The notes under the pieces: model-generated
Told to the model about the DNA's origin: nothing
Seen by the model: only the letters and a program-made list of their open reading frames with translations
Databases searched by the model: none
Translations under genes and position numbers: made by a program
Part shown: positions 8,963 through 15,577 of the stretch, in pieces
Layout of the letters: the number at the start of each line of letters is the position of its first letter
Position numbering within the stretch: position 1 is the stretch's first letter
Assembly: GCA_023409535.1 (NCBI GenBank)
Contig: JAEYGZ010000039.1
Span: 186,001-250,000 of the forward strand
DNA from: Bacillota bacterium
GTDB taxonomy: Bacteria; Bacillota; Clostridia; Lachnospirales; Lachnospiraceae
DNA length: 64,000 nucleotides
Direction: 5' to 3'

Positions 8963-10039
8963 ATGATGCCTTTACTGGTATTTCGAGAACGAGTTAAGAA
9001 TTTTTATCAGAGACATGATATATATATCAATCCGGCAGTAAAATTTATATTTGCTTTAATCTCATTTGCAGCGATCAATAAGGAAATCGGATTTGATTCC
9101 CGTCTGGAATCTATCCCTGTAGTATTGGCATTATCCCTGCTTTGTGCCTTTACTCCCTCCTCGATTATGGTACTGCTGGCAACCTTAGTGGCTGCGCTTC
9201 ATGTGTATTATGCGTCACCGCTGTTATCAATCCTGATTGTGCTTTTATTACTGATTATTTATTTTATGTTTGCAAGGTTCACACCTCAGTATGGTTATGT
9301 GGTATTGGCGATTCCGGTACTTTATATTCTGAAGATACCTTATGTAATTCCGATGCTGTTAGGAATTATTGCTGCACCGATTACGATTGTTCCCACAGTA
9401 TGCGGAGTTTTGGTTTATTATATCTTCCAGATTGTGAAAGCAGCCGTGAATACCCAGGTTAATAATTCGGTAGATGATATTCTGATGTTATATACCACGG
9501 TAATTGACAGCCTGAAGGGCAATAAGCAGATGATAATGACGATTGTGATTTTTGCCCTGATCTTGCTGGTGGTTTACTATGTCAGAAGAATGCGGTTTGA
9601 TTATGCCTTTGAGATTTCCATTGCAGCAGGAGCGCTGACCTGCGTACTGGGCTTTTTAATCAGTAATATAATACTGGATAAGTCCGATCAGATTTTTGCC
9701 ATGATCTTAGGCACGATCGTATCCGCTGCAATTGTTTATGCGATACATTTCTCCAAGCTGACCTTAGATTATTCCGGTGTGGAGCATGCGCAGTTTGAGG
9801 ATGACGTTTATTATTACTATGTTAAGGCGGTTCCCAAGGTTACTGTGACGGCGCCGCAGATGAAGGTAAAGCATATTAATGTAAAGGACATGTCCCGGGA
9901 ACTTGCCAGAGGCGGGTTTAGGAGAAGGGATGAAGAGGAAGAGGAATATGATGAAGAAGAGGATGCATATTCCGATAATAAGGACGACTATACTTATAGA
10001 GAAACAGGAAATGATAATAAGAATAAAATAGACAACTAA
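8963..10039 (+). CDS. Polytopic membrane protein with acidic C-terminal tail, unknown function
   Basis: A 358-residue protein with about eight to ten hydrophobic helices across residues 25-260, then a soluble tail. The tail contains VKAVPKVTVTAPQMKVKHINVKDMSRELARGG, followed by a strongly acidic low-complexity stretch (about 320-340, RRRDEEEEEYDEEEDAY) and a polar Asn/Lys-rich end. The start ATG 8963 has AGGAGG at 8949-8954; the adjacent ATG 8966 is equally possible. It lies 49 bases upstream of cdaA with no terminator between, so it is probably co-transcribed with c-di-AMP synthesis. No known domain is recognised. The fixed order small membrane protein, large membrane protein, cdaA, cdaR suggests a functional link to envelope or osmotic control, which is inference. 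Confidence 0.7.
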   Translation: MMPLLVFRERVKNFYQRHDIYINPAVKFIFALISFAAINKEIGFDSRLESIPVVLALSLLCAFTPSSIMVLLATLVAALHVYYASPLLSILIVLLLLIIYFMFARFTPQYGYVVLAIPVLYILKIPYVIPMLLGIIAAPITIVPTVCGVLVYYIFQIVKAAVNTQVNNSVDDILMLYTTVIDSLKGNKQMIMTIVIFALILLVVYYVRRMRFDYAFEISIAAGALTCVLGFLISNIILDKSDQIFAMILGTIVSAAIVYAIHFSKLTLDYSGVEHAQFEDDVYYYYVKAVPKVTVTAPQMKVKHINVKDMSRELARGGFRRRDEEEEEYDEEEDAYSDNKDDYTYRETGNDNKNKIDN

Positions 10040-10088
10040 GCATGACATGTTGCGGAAGGCAAACATATTGCAGTAGGAGAGAAGGCAA

Positions 10089-10961
10089 ATGGAGGCAATC
10101 AGAGACATAATCAGAGAATTGTTATGGTTATCGGTTCCTAAGATATCCCCGACAGATATCATCGAAGTATGCATTCTGGCATTCCTGATTTACCACGTAG
10201 TAAAATGGATTAAAAATACAAGAGCCTGGTCATTGGTAAAGGGTCTGGTTGTAGTCATGATCTTTTGGCTGGTAGCTGTTGTATTTAATTTAAATGTTAT
10301 CCTCTGGATTATTAAAAATACAATTAATGTAGGTATTATCGCCATTATCATCGTATTTCAGCCGGAATTCCGTAAAGCTTTGGAACAGCTGGGCCAGAAG
10401 AATCTGGTGAAATCCTTTATCACCTTTGATGATTCGGATAAGAATGAGAAATTCTCGGATCACACACTGAATGAGATTGTACGTGCTACCTTCGAGCTTG
10501 CTAGAACGAAAACAGGAGCATTAATTGTTATTGAAGATAACACTACCTTAAGTGATTTTGAAAGCACCGGTATTTACATTGACAGTTTAATCAGCAGTGA
10601 GCTGCTGATCAATATATTTGAACATAATACACCGTTACATGACGGTGCGGTGATTTTACGCGCCAACCGGATTGTTGCCGCAACCTGCTATCTGCCCCTG
10701 TCGGATAATATGCAGTTGAGCAAGGATCTGGGTACAAGACACCGTGCGGGTATCGGCATCAGTGAGGTTACCGACAGTCTGACGATCATCGTATCGGAGG
10801 AAACAGGCAAGGTATCTATAGCCAAAGGAGGTAAACTAATCCGTAATGTTGACGGTGATTATTTGAAGGCAAAGCTTACGGATGTACAGCATAAATCCAC
10901 AGAACCCAAACGATTAAAATTGTGGAAGGGAAGAATAAAGAATGAAAGAGAAGTTGACTAG
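10089..10961 (+). CDS. cdaA: Diadenylate cyclase CdaA
   Basis: Condenses two ATP into cyclic di-AMP at the membrane, the main c-di-AMP synthase of Firmicutes. The 290 residues begin with three transmembrane helices (about 15-110), then a DisA_N cyclase domain. The catalytic motifs are intact: Asp185-Gly-Ala in LHDGAVILR and Arg217-His-Arg in GTRHRAGIG. The terminal region IAKGGKLIRNVDGDYLKAKL is typical. The start ATG 10089 follows AGGAGAGAAGGC. The 3' end overlaps the cdaR start by 20 bases, so the two are translationally coupled. The usual third partner glmM is not next; an HPr gene is. Confidence 0.95.
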   Translation: MEAIRDIIRELLWLSVPKISPTDIIEVCILAFLIYHVVKWIKNTRAWSLVKGLVVVMIFWLVAVVFNLNVILWIIKNTINVGIIAIIIVFQPEFRKALEQLGQKNLVKSFITFDDSDKNEKFSDHTLNEIVRATFELARTKTGALIVIEDNTTLSDFESTGIYIDSLISSELLINIFEHNTPLHDGAVILRANRIVAATCYLPLSDNMQLSKDLGTRHRAGIGISEVTDSLTIIVSEETGKVSIAKGGKLIRNVDGDYLKAKLTDVQHKSTEPKRLKLWKGRIKNEREVD

Positions 10962-12165
10962 AAACATCGGCTTAAAAATTCTGTCCGTTATTCTTGCCGC
11001 CATTTTGTGGCTGGTAATCACGAATATGGAGGACCCAATTAAGACAAAGCCATTTAATGATGTTACTGTACGGATCGTCAATGAGGATGCGATCAAATCC
11101 CTTGATTTGGTATATGATATTCTTGAGGGTGCTACGGTAGACTTTACCGTAGCGGCCAGACGTTCCATAGTAGATAAGCTGACAGAAGATGATTTTACGG
11201 TTACGGCTGACTTTGCAAAGCTTTCCGATGTAAATGCTGTAGCCATTGAAATAGAATGCCCGGAGGAGGTAACCATCCGCAGCGGTATGAATCAGGTTAT
11301 GAAGATAAATCCTGAGAAGAAGGTGTCAAAGAATTTTAAGGTAACTGTTTTGACCAACGGGCATCCGGCGGATGGTTACTTTGTCGGTGAGAAGACGGCA
11401 AATACTATTGTCACGGTATCCGGGCCTCAGAGCAAGATGGAACGAATCGACGAGATCGTTGCTTCTGTAAATGTAGAGCAGGCATCGGATAACTTCCGTT
11501 CGTTAGAACGTTTAAGGGCTTTGGATGAAGAGGGGGAAGAAATTGATGCAAAGAATCTCTCCTTCAGCGTGAATACGGTGACGATAGCTGTCGGCATCTA
11601 TAAAACAAAAGAGATTAATTTGACGATTAAAACCGTTGGGACGCCAAAGCAGGGATATGTGATTTCCGGGTTGGACTATGAACCAAAGAGCATTGAGGTG
11701 GCGGGCAAGAACGAAGCGTTAAACAGCATCAATGAGCTTACGATTGAAGAAGATGTCACCGATGCGGCTGCTAATATTGAGAAGGAGGTAAATCTTCAGG
11801 AACAGCTTCCGGAGGGCTTATTCCTTGTGGCTGAAGATCAGATGGTGGTTGTTAATGTTACAATTGAGAAAGCCGAGACCAAGGAAATCTCTGTATGGCC
11901 AAGTGATATCAGAGCAGATGGTTTAGCGCCGGGAATGCATATTAACTTTTTATCCCCCGGACCCTTCGTGATCAAGGTGACAGGTCCTTCGGCTGCGGTT
12001 AAGGATATTACCAGAAATAATCTGAAGCCTTATATCAATGTCACCGATTATTCTGTTGGTACTTATAATGTGCCAATAGAGGCTAATCTGGCAGAATACA
12101 GTACTCTGACCGATAAGCCGATGATAAGCGTATATGTCTATGGAAGTGATGGGTACGACCAATAA
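10942..12165 (+). CDS. cdaR: CdaR (YbbR-domain) regulator of CdaA
   Basis: A 407-residue membrane-anchored protein. It has a short cytoplasmic N-terminus, one transmembrane helix (about 7-27, LKILSVILAAILWLVITNM) and four extracellular YbbR repeats, recognisable from recurring strands such as KTKPFNDVTVRIVN, SKNFKVTVLTNGHPADGYFVG, TKEINLTIKTVGTPKQGYVISG and TKEISVWPSDIRADGLAPGMH. CdaR binds and modulates CdaA. Overlap with cdaA supports coupled expression. The HPr gene starts 13 bases after its stop. Confidence 0.92.
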   Translation: MKEKLTRNIGLKILSVILAAILWLVITNMEDPIKTKPFNDVTVRIVNEDAIKSLDLVYDILEGATVDFTVAARRSIVDKLTEDDFTVTADFAKLSDVNAVAIEIECPEEVTIRSGMNQVMKINPEKKVSKNFKVTVLTNGHPADGYFVGEKTANTIVTVSGPQSKMERIDEIVASVNVEQASDNFRSLERLRALDEEGEEIDAKNLSFSVNTVTIAVGIYKTKEINLTIKTVGTPKQGYVISGLDYEPKSIEVAGKNEALNSINELTIEEDVTDAAANIEKEVNLQEQLPEGLFLVAEDQMVVVNVTIEKAETKEISVWPSDIRADGLAPGMHINFLSPGPFVIKVTGPSAAVKDITRNNLKPYINVTDYSVGTYNVPIEANLAEYSTLTDKPMISVYVYGSDGYDQ

Positions 12166-12178
12166 TAGGAGGTATCGC

Positions 12179-12457
12179 ATGGTTAGTAAAAGTCTGATAA
12201 TTAACATTCCTGCCGGTTTACACCTGAGACCGATCAGTGTTTTATGTAACCGGGCAATTGATTTCAAATCTACGATTACCATTCGAATTGGAGAAAAATC
12301 TGTAAATGCGAAAAGTGTATTGGGCGTTTTATCCGCGTGTGTGAAGAACCAGGATGAGATTGAGCTAATATGTGAAGGGTCGGATGAAGCTTCAGCCCTC
12401 ACGATCCTAAGTGAAATGATTATGAACGGCCTGGGAGAAGAATTCATTAAAAAATAG
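12179..12457 (+). CDS. HPr-family phosphocarrier protein
   Basis: A 92-residue HPr fold protein. The phosphorylatable His15 is in PAGLHLRP, where EI of the PTS would act. Ser46 in NAKSVLGVLSA is at the position used by HPr kinase in Firmicutes, so both control sites are present and it is not a His-less Crh. The C-terminus is slightly longer than average. ATG 12179 follows AGGAGG (12167-12172), so the upstream ATG in the same frame (12134, inside cdaR) is rejected. It is probably transcribed with cdaAR, which would link sugar-transport status with c-di-AMP. Whether this is the only HPr of the cell or a paralogue cannot be told; the first HPr motif is less canonical than B. subtilis HPr. Confidence 0.88.
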   Translation: MVSKSLIINIPAGLHLRPISVLCNRAIDFKSTITIRIGEKSVNAKSVLGVLSACVKNQDEIELICEGSDEASALTILSEMIMNGLGEEFIKK

Positions 12458-12557
12458 TTGCATATGCGATAATGGAGTGTTATTATATTCATTACAAAGT
12501 GATTTTTGTACCATACTTTAATTATGTATATTTACTAACTTTTGCAAATATATTCTA

Positions 12558-12700
12558 AACACCATGAGGACTGTAGGATATCGACCGACAGGGGGGGTAT
12601 CAGGCATTCGTAGTGGTGTACTCCTACCTGTTCACTTCAATGGATTAAAGCGTTAATCTTATGTCCGTGCATTGAATTGGGCTGCTAAACTATAATTATA
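12558..12700 (+). ncRNA. Candidate structured RNA between HPr and leuA
   Basis: Within the 480-base gap before leuA, 12589-12630 forms an imperfect stem (CAGGGGGGGTA with TACTCCTACCTG). 12636-12676 forms a nested stem: TTCAATG pairs with CATTGAA, and inside it GATTAA (12643-12648) pairs with TTAATC (12653-12658) around an AGCG loop. The segment is richer in G and C than its flanks. The 3' half loosely recalls 6S RNA (a TTCACTT...hairpin...GGGCTGC order), but the match is weak. No T-box sequence is present. It could be a free small RNA or part of the leuA leader. Confidence 0.35.
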
Positions 12701-12714
12701 TAGAATTGATAATT

Positions 12715-12743
12715 AAGAATAGAGTAAATACTACTCTATTCTT
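12715..12743 (+). terminator. Perfect 12-bp hairpin in the leuA leader (terminator or attenuator)
   Basis: AAGAATAGAGTA (12715-12726) pairs perfectly with TACTCTATTCTT (12732-12743) around a five-base loop, followed by only a weak T-rich ATCTTAT. It could end the upstream RNA or attenuate leuA. The 12744-12939 stretch also holds a possible 32-codon frame at 12783-12881 with a few Leu codons, too weak to call a leader peptide. Confidence 0.45.
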
Positions 12744-12939
12744 ATCTTATACATTGCTTTATGAGAACTTAGGATTTATAAATGGTTAAGAAAGGATTTG
12801 ATGCGGTTGGGACTCGGATAGACAGAACTACATTATTGATTGTCAAACTGTATAGCGTGATTTATCGACTCCGTTGCTAAATGTGATTTTGTTTGACAGC
12901 TACATTATTTTTTATCACATTATGCAGGAGGATATTATT

Positions 12940-14607
12940 ATGTTGAATTTTAAGAGATATCAAAAAAACCCTATTGTTGAATTATCTGACAGACAATGGC
13001 CGGGAAAGCAGATCATGAAAGCACCGGTATGGTGCAGTGTTGACTTAAGAGATGGAAATCAGGCATTGATAGAGCCCATGGTGGTTGAGGAAAAGGTAGA
13101 ATTCTTCCAACTGTTAGTTAAGCTGGGCTTCAAAGAGATTGAGGTGGGCTTCCCCTCCGCTTCACAGATTGAGTTTGATTTCTTACGACAATTGGTGGAT
13201 CGCAGATTAATTCCCGAGGATGTCACAGTCCAGGTTCTGGTACAATGCAGGGATCATCTGATTAAAAGGACCTTTGAGGCCTTAGCCGGCATTAAAAAGG
13301 CGGTCGTACATATCTATAATTCCACTTCTACCCTTCAGCGTGATGTTGTGTTCCATATGTCCAGAGAGGAAATCAAACAAATCGCAATGGAAGGTACGAA
13401 ACTGGTAAAAAACTATGCAAAAGATTTTCCGGGGGAAATTATTCTGGAATACTCTCCGGAGAGCTTCAGCGGTACTGAGGTTGACTTTGCGCTGGAGGTT
13501 TGCAGTGCGGTTCAGAAGATCTGGGAACCCACGCCGGAGAAGAAGATTATCTTCAATCTTCCGGCGACTGTTGAGATGAACACACCCAATGTGTATGCAG
13601 ATCAGATTGAATGGATGAACCGCAACTTTAAGGATCGTGACAGTATTATCTTAAGCATACATCCCCACAATGACCGCGGAACCGGAGTTGCAATTGCAGA
13701 GCTTGCGTTACTTGCGGGTGCCGACCGTGTGGAAGGAACCTTATTCGGCAATGGGGAACGAACCGGTAACGTGGATATCTTAACCTTAGCCTATAATATG
13801 TTCTCCCAGGGAATTGACCCCGGGCTGGCGATTGATAATATCAATGAAATCATAGAAGCATATGAGCGTCTTTGCAGAATGAAGGTGCATGAAAGACATC
13901 CCTATGCGGGCAAGCTGGTCTTTACCGCATTTTCCGGCTCTCATCAGGACGCAATTAATAAAGGCATTACTGCCATGAAAGAACGAAACAGCGCCTTCTG
14001 GGCAGTACCGTATCTGCCGATTGATCCCTCCGATATCGGAAGACAGTACGAACCGATTGTCCGCATTAACAGCCAGTCCGGTAAGGGAGGCGTTGCCTTC
14101 ATTATGGAGAATTACTTTGGCTATAAGCTGCCGAAGGGTATGCATAAGGAGTTTGCCGATGTTATCCAGGCGATGTCGGAAGTGCAGGGCGAGGTTTCTC
14201 CTGAGCAGATCATGAACAAATTCAAGGCGAACTATCTGGATAAGAAGGAACCCCTGCATTTTATAAAATGCAGGATAGAAGAATTTACGGAGCGCGATGA
14301 ATCCAGTACAGGAGTTGTTGTAACTTACACCAACAGCGGCACGGAGAAAAGCTTTGAAGCAAACGGTAACGGACCTATTGATGCCGTTCAGCGGGGCCTT
14401 ATGCAGGAGCTTGGCATCGACATTAAGGTGCTTGACTATACCGAGCATGCACTCAGCGGCGGTGCAGGCGCACAGGCGGCAGCTTATATCCATATGCTGG
14501 ATGTCACCACAGGAAGAACAACCTTTGGTGTCGGCGTAAGCTCCAATATTACCAGAGCGTCAATTCGTGCGATATTCAGTGCATTGAATCGGTTGGAGCT
14601 GAGTTAA
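12940..14607 (+). CDS. leuA: 2-isopropylmalate synthase (long, LeuA2 type)
   Basis: Condenses acetyl-CoA with 2-oxoisovalerate, the first committed step of leucine synthesis. The 555-residue length fits the longer LeuA class. The catalytic HMGL-like TIM barrel (about 30-310) shows CSVDLRDGNQALIEPM, HPHNDRGTGVA and GNGERTGNVDI with the metal-binding Asp/His residues. The C-terminal LeuA dimer domain (about 425-555) is the leucine-binding region, ending GVGVSSNITRASIRAIFSALN. The frame is open from 12874, but ATG 12940 follows GCAGGAGG (12925-12932) and gives the standard N-terminus MLNFKRYQKNPIVELSDRQWPG. leuB, leuC and leuD are not adjacent. Confidence 0.95.
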   Translation: MLNFKRYQKNPIVELSDRQWPGKQIMKAPVWCSVDLRDGNQALIEPMVVEEKVEFFQLLVKLGFKEIEVGFPSASQIEFDFLRQLVDRRLIPEDVTVQVLVQCRDHLIKRTFEALAGIKKAVVHIYNSTSTLQRDVVFHMSREEIKQIAMEGTKLVKNYAKDFPGEIILEYSPESFSGTEVDFALEVCSAVQKIWEPTPEKKIIFNLPATVEMNTPNVYADQIEWMNRNFKDRDSIILSIHPHNDRGTGVAIAELALLAGADRVEGTLFGNGERTGNVDILTLAYNMFSQGIDPGLAIDNINEIIEAYERLCRMKVHERHPYAGKLVFTAFSGSHQDAINKGITAMKERNSAFWAVPYLPIDPSDIGRQYEPIVRINSQSGKGGVAFIMENYFGYKLPKGMHKEFADVIQAMSEVQGEVSPEQIMNKFKANYLDKKEPLHFIKCRIEEFTERDESSTGVVVTYTNSGTEKSFEANGNGPIDAVQRGLMQELGIDIKVLDYTEHALSGGAGAQAAAYIHMLDVTTGRTTFGVGVSSNITRASIRAIFSALNRLELS

Positions 14608-14625
14608 TAATTTAGTTAACTAAGG

Positions 14626-14912
14626 GACGGGGAGCAGGGGAAGGATTGAAGCAGTCCGTGTGATAAATAGACTGCGATCTATTGCTCTAGGTATAGAGAA
14701 GGCAGAAATAAAAATGAAATTAACCTGACTAAGAAATACGGGGCCGGCGCTTATGCACATCCTTGTGCAAAGCGCCTTTCGCCGCCTTCCGTGGCGGCTC
14801 ACCCCTCAGGTTACGATCATTTTTATTTCTGCCTTCTCTATACCAAGTGCAATCACGATCTTGCCCGATATTATCACACGGACTGCTTCAATCCTTCCCC
14901 TGCTCCCCTGTC
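14626..14912 (-). ncRNA. Giant imperfect palindrome 1, candidate structured RNA (core read on minus strand)
   Basis: About 40 bases at 14626-14665 are near-perfectly complementary to 14873-14912, and 14692-14716 to 14818-14842. The tip (14738-14806), read on the minus strand, holds two hairpins: GCCGCC with GGCGGC, and GGCGCTT with AAGCGCC, the latter closed by a stem whose loop is AGGA. The tip and an internal GATC-GTG-AT loop match those of the second palindrome at 15085-15364, although stem sequences differ. No open reading frame and no transposase are present. It fills most of the gap between leuA and the wall-polymer operon. Confidence 0.55.
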
Positions 14913-15084
14913 ATTGGCTTGCCATAAAGTAAATATTATTCATTCAATTTTTTCCATGTGAATGTTTAGGCATTACGTGAATTTATAAAGAGGTCAAATA
15001 TCAATGGTTTTAGTAAAAATCAGCTAAGATATTCAGAACGGGAAAAGCAAGTAATTGATAGTTATATTAAGCCAGCCAAAGTCA

Positions 15085-15364
15085 GGAGACAGGTGTAACA
15101 ACAGGAAGGGTCTGTGGGAAAGCATTTGACAGGATCGTGATCGTACTTAGCAGAAAGCAAGGCTGATATAAAATGCGCGATATCTAAGGGAGAAAGTGCC
15201 AAGGACGGCACTTTCAGGCGCTTTGGACAGGAGTCCATAAAGCGCCGGCCCGCAGGTTTTAGACAACCTAAATTGCATTTTATATCAGCCTTGCTTTCTG
15301 TTTAGTACGATAGATCCTGTCAACAGCTTCCCCACAGACCCTTCCTGTTGTTACACCTGTCTCC
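15085..15364 (+). ncRNA. Giant imperfect palindrome 2, candidate structured RNA (core read on plus strand)
   Basis: About 92 bases at 15085-15176 are complementary to 15273-15364 with few mismatches. The tip (15186-15257) folds into AAAGTGCC with GGCACTTT and GGCGCTTT with AAAGCGCC, the latter holding a GGAC/GTCC stem capped by AGGA. The tip aligns with the minus-strand tip of palindrome 1. A shared asymmetric loop (GATC-GTG-AT opposite AT-A-GATC) lies in the long stem. The 172 bases between the two palindromes contain nothing I recognise. Confidence 0.55.
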
Positions 15365-15475
15365 GTCCCTTTGCCAATCTAAATTATTATTCTCCTTAAG
15401 CACGTTAAACACTTGGAATTGGGTAAGAATCTTATTTAACGAGATGAACCATAATTGCACCGGAAGCTGCTTTCC

Positions 15476-15504
15476 TTGACTTAGCTTTCTTATAATGCTA
15501 TAAT
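15476..15504 (+). promoter_or_regulatory. Sigma-A promoter of the wall-polymer operon
   Basis: TTGACT (15476-15481) and TATAAT (15499-15504) are separated by exactly 17 bases, followed by a T run. It is about 70 bases upstream of the first glycosyltransferase gene and nothing else competes with it. Confidence 0.8.
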
Positions 15505-15577
15505 TTTTTTACGCGGTTTCTGGATGAAGAGATGGTTCCAATAGGGTGGGAACATTCTCGTAATTAGGAGGCGAAAT

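Noticed and set aside
12458..12939. T-box or leucine attenuator before leuA
   Set aside because: The conserved T-box sequence (AGGGTGGNACCGCG) is missing and the small frame at 12783 has few Leu codons, so neither is supported.
14021..14539. Extra open frames inside leuA on both strands
   Set aside because: They are shadows of a highly conserved gene with GC-rich third positions and lack ribosome sites.
14626..15364. Giant palindromes as CRISPR, retron or IS ends
   Set aside because: No spaced direct repeats, no reverse transcriptase, no transposase and no target-site duplication are seen; arms of the two elements differ.
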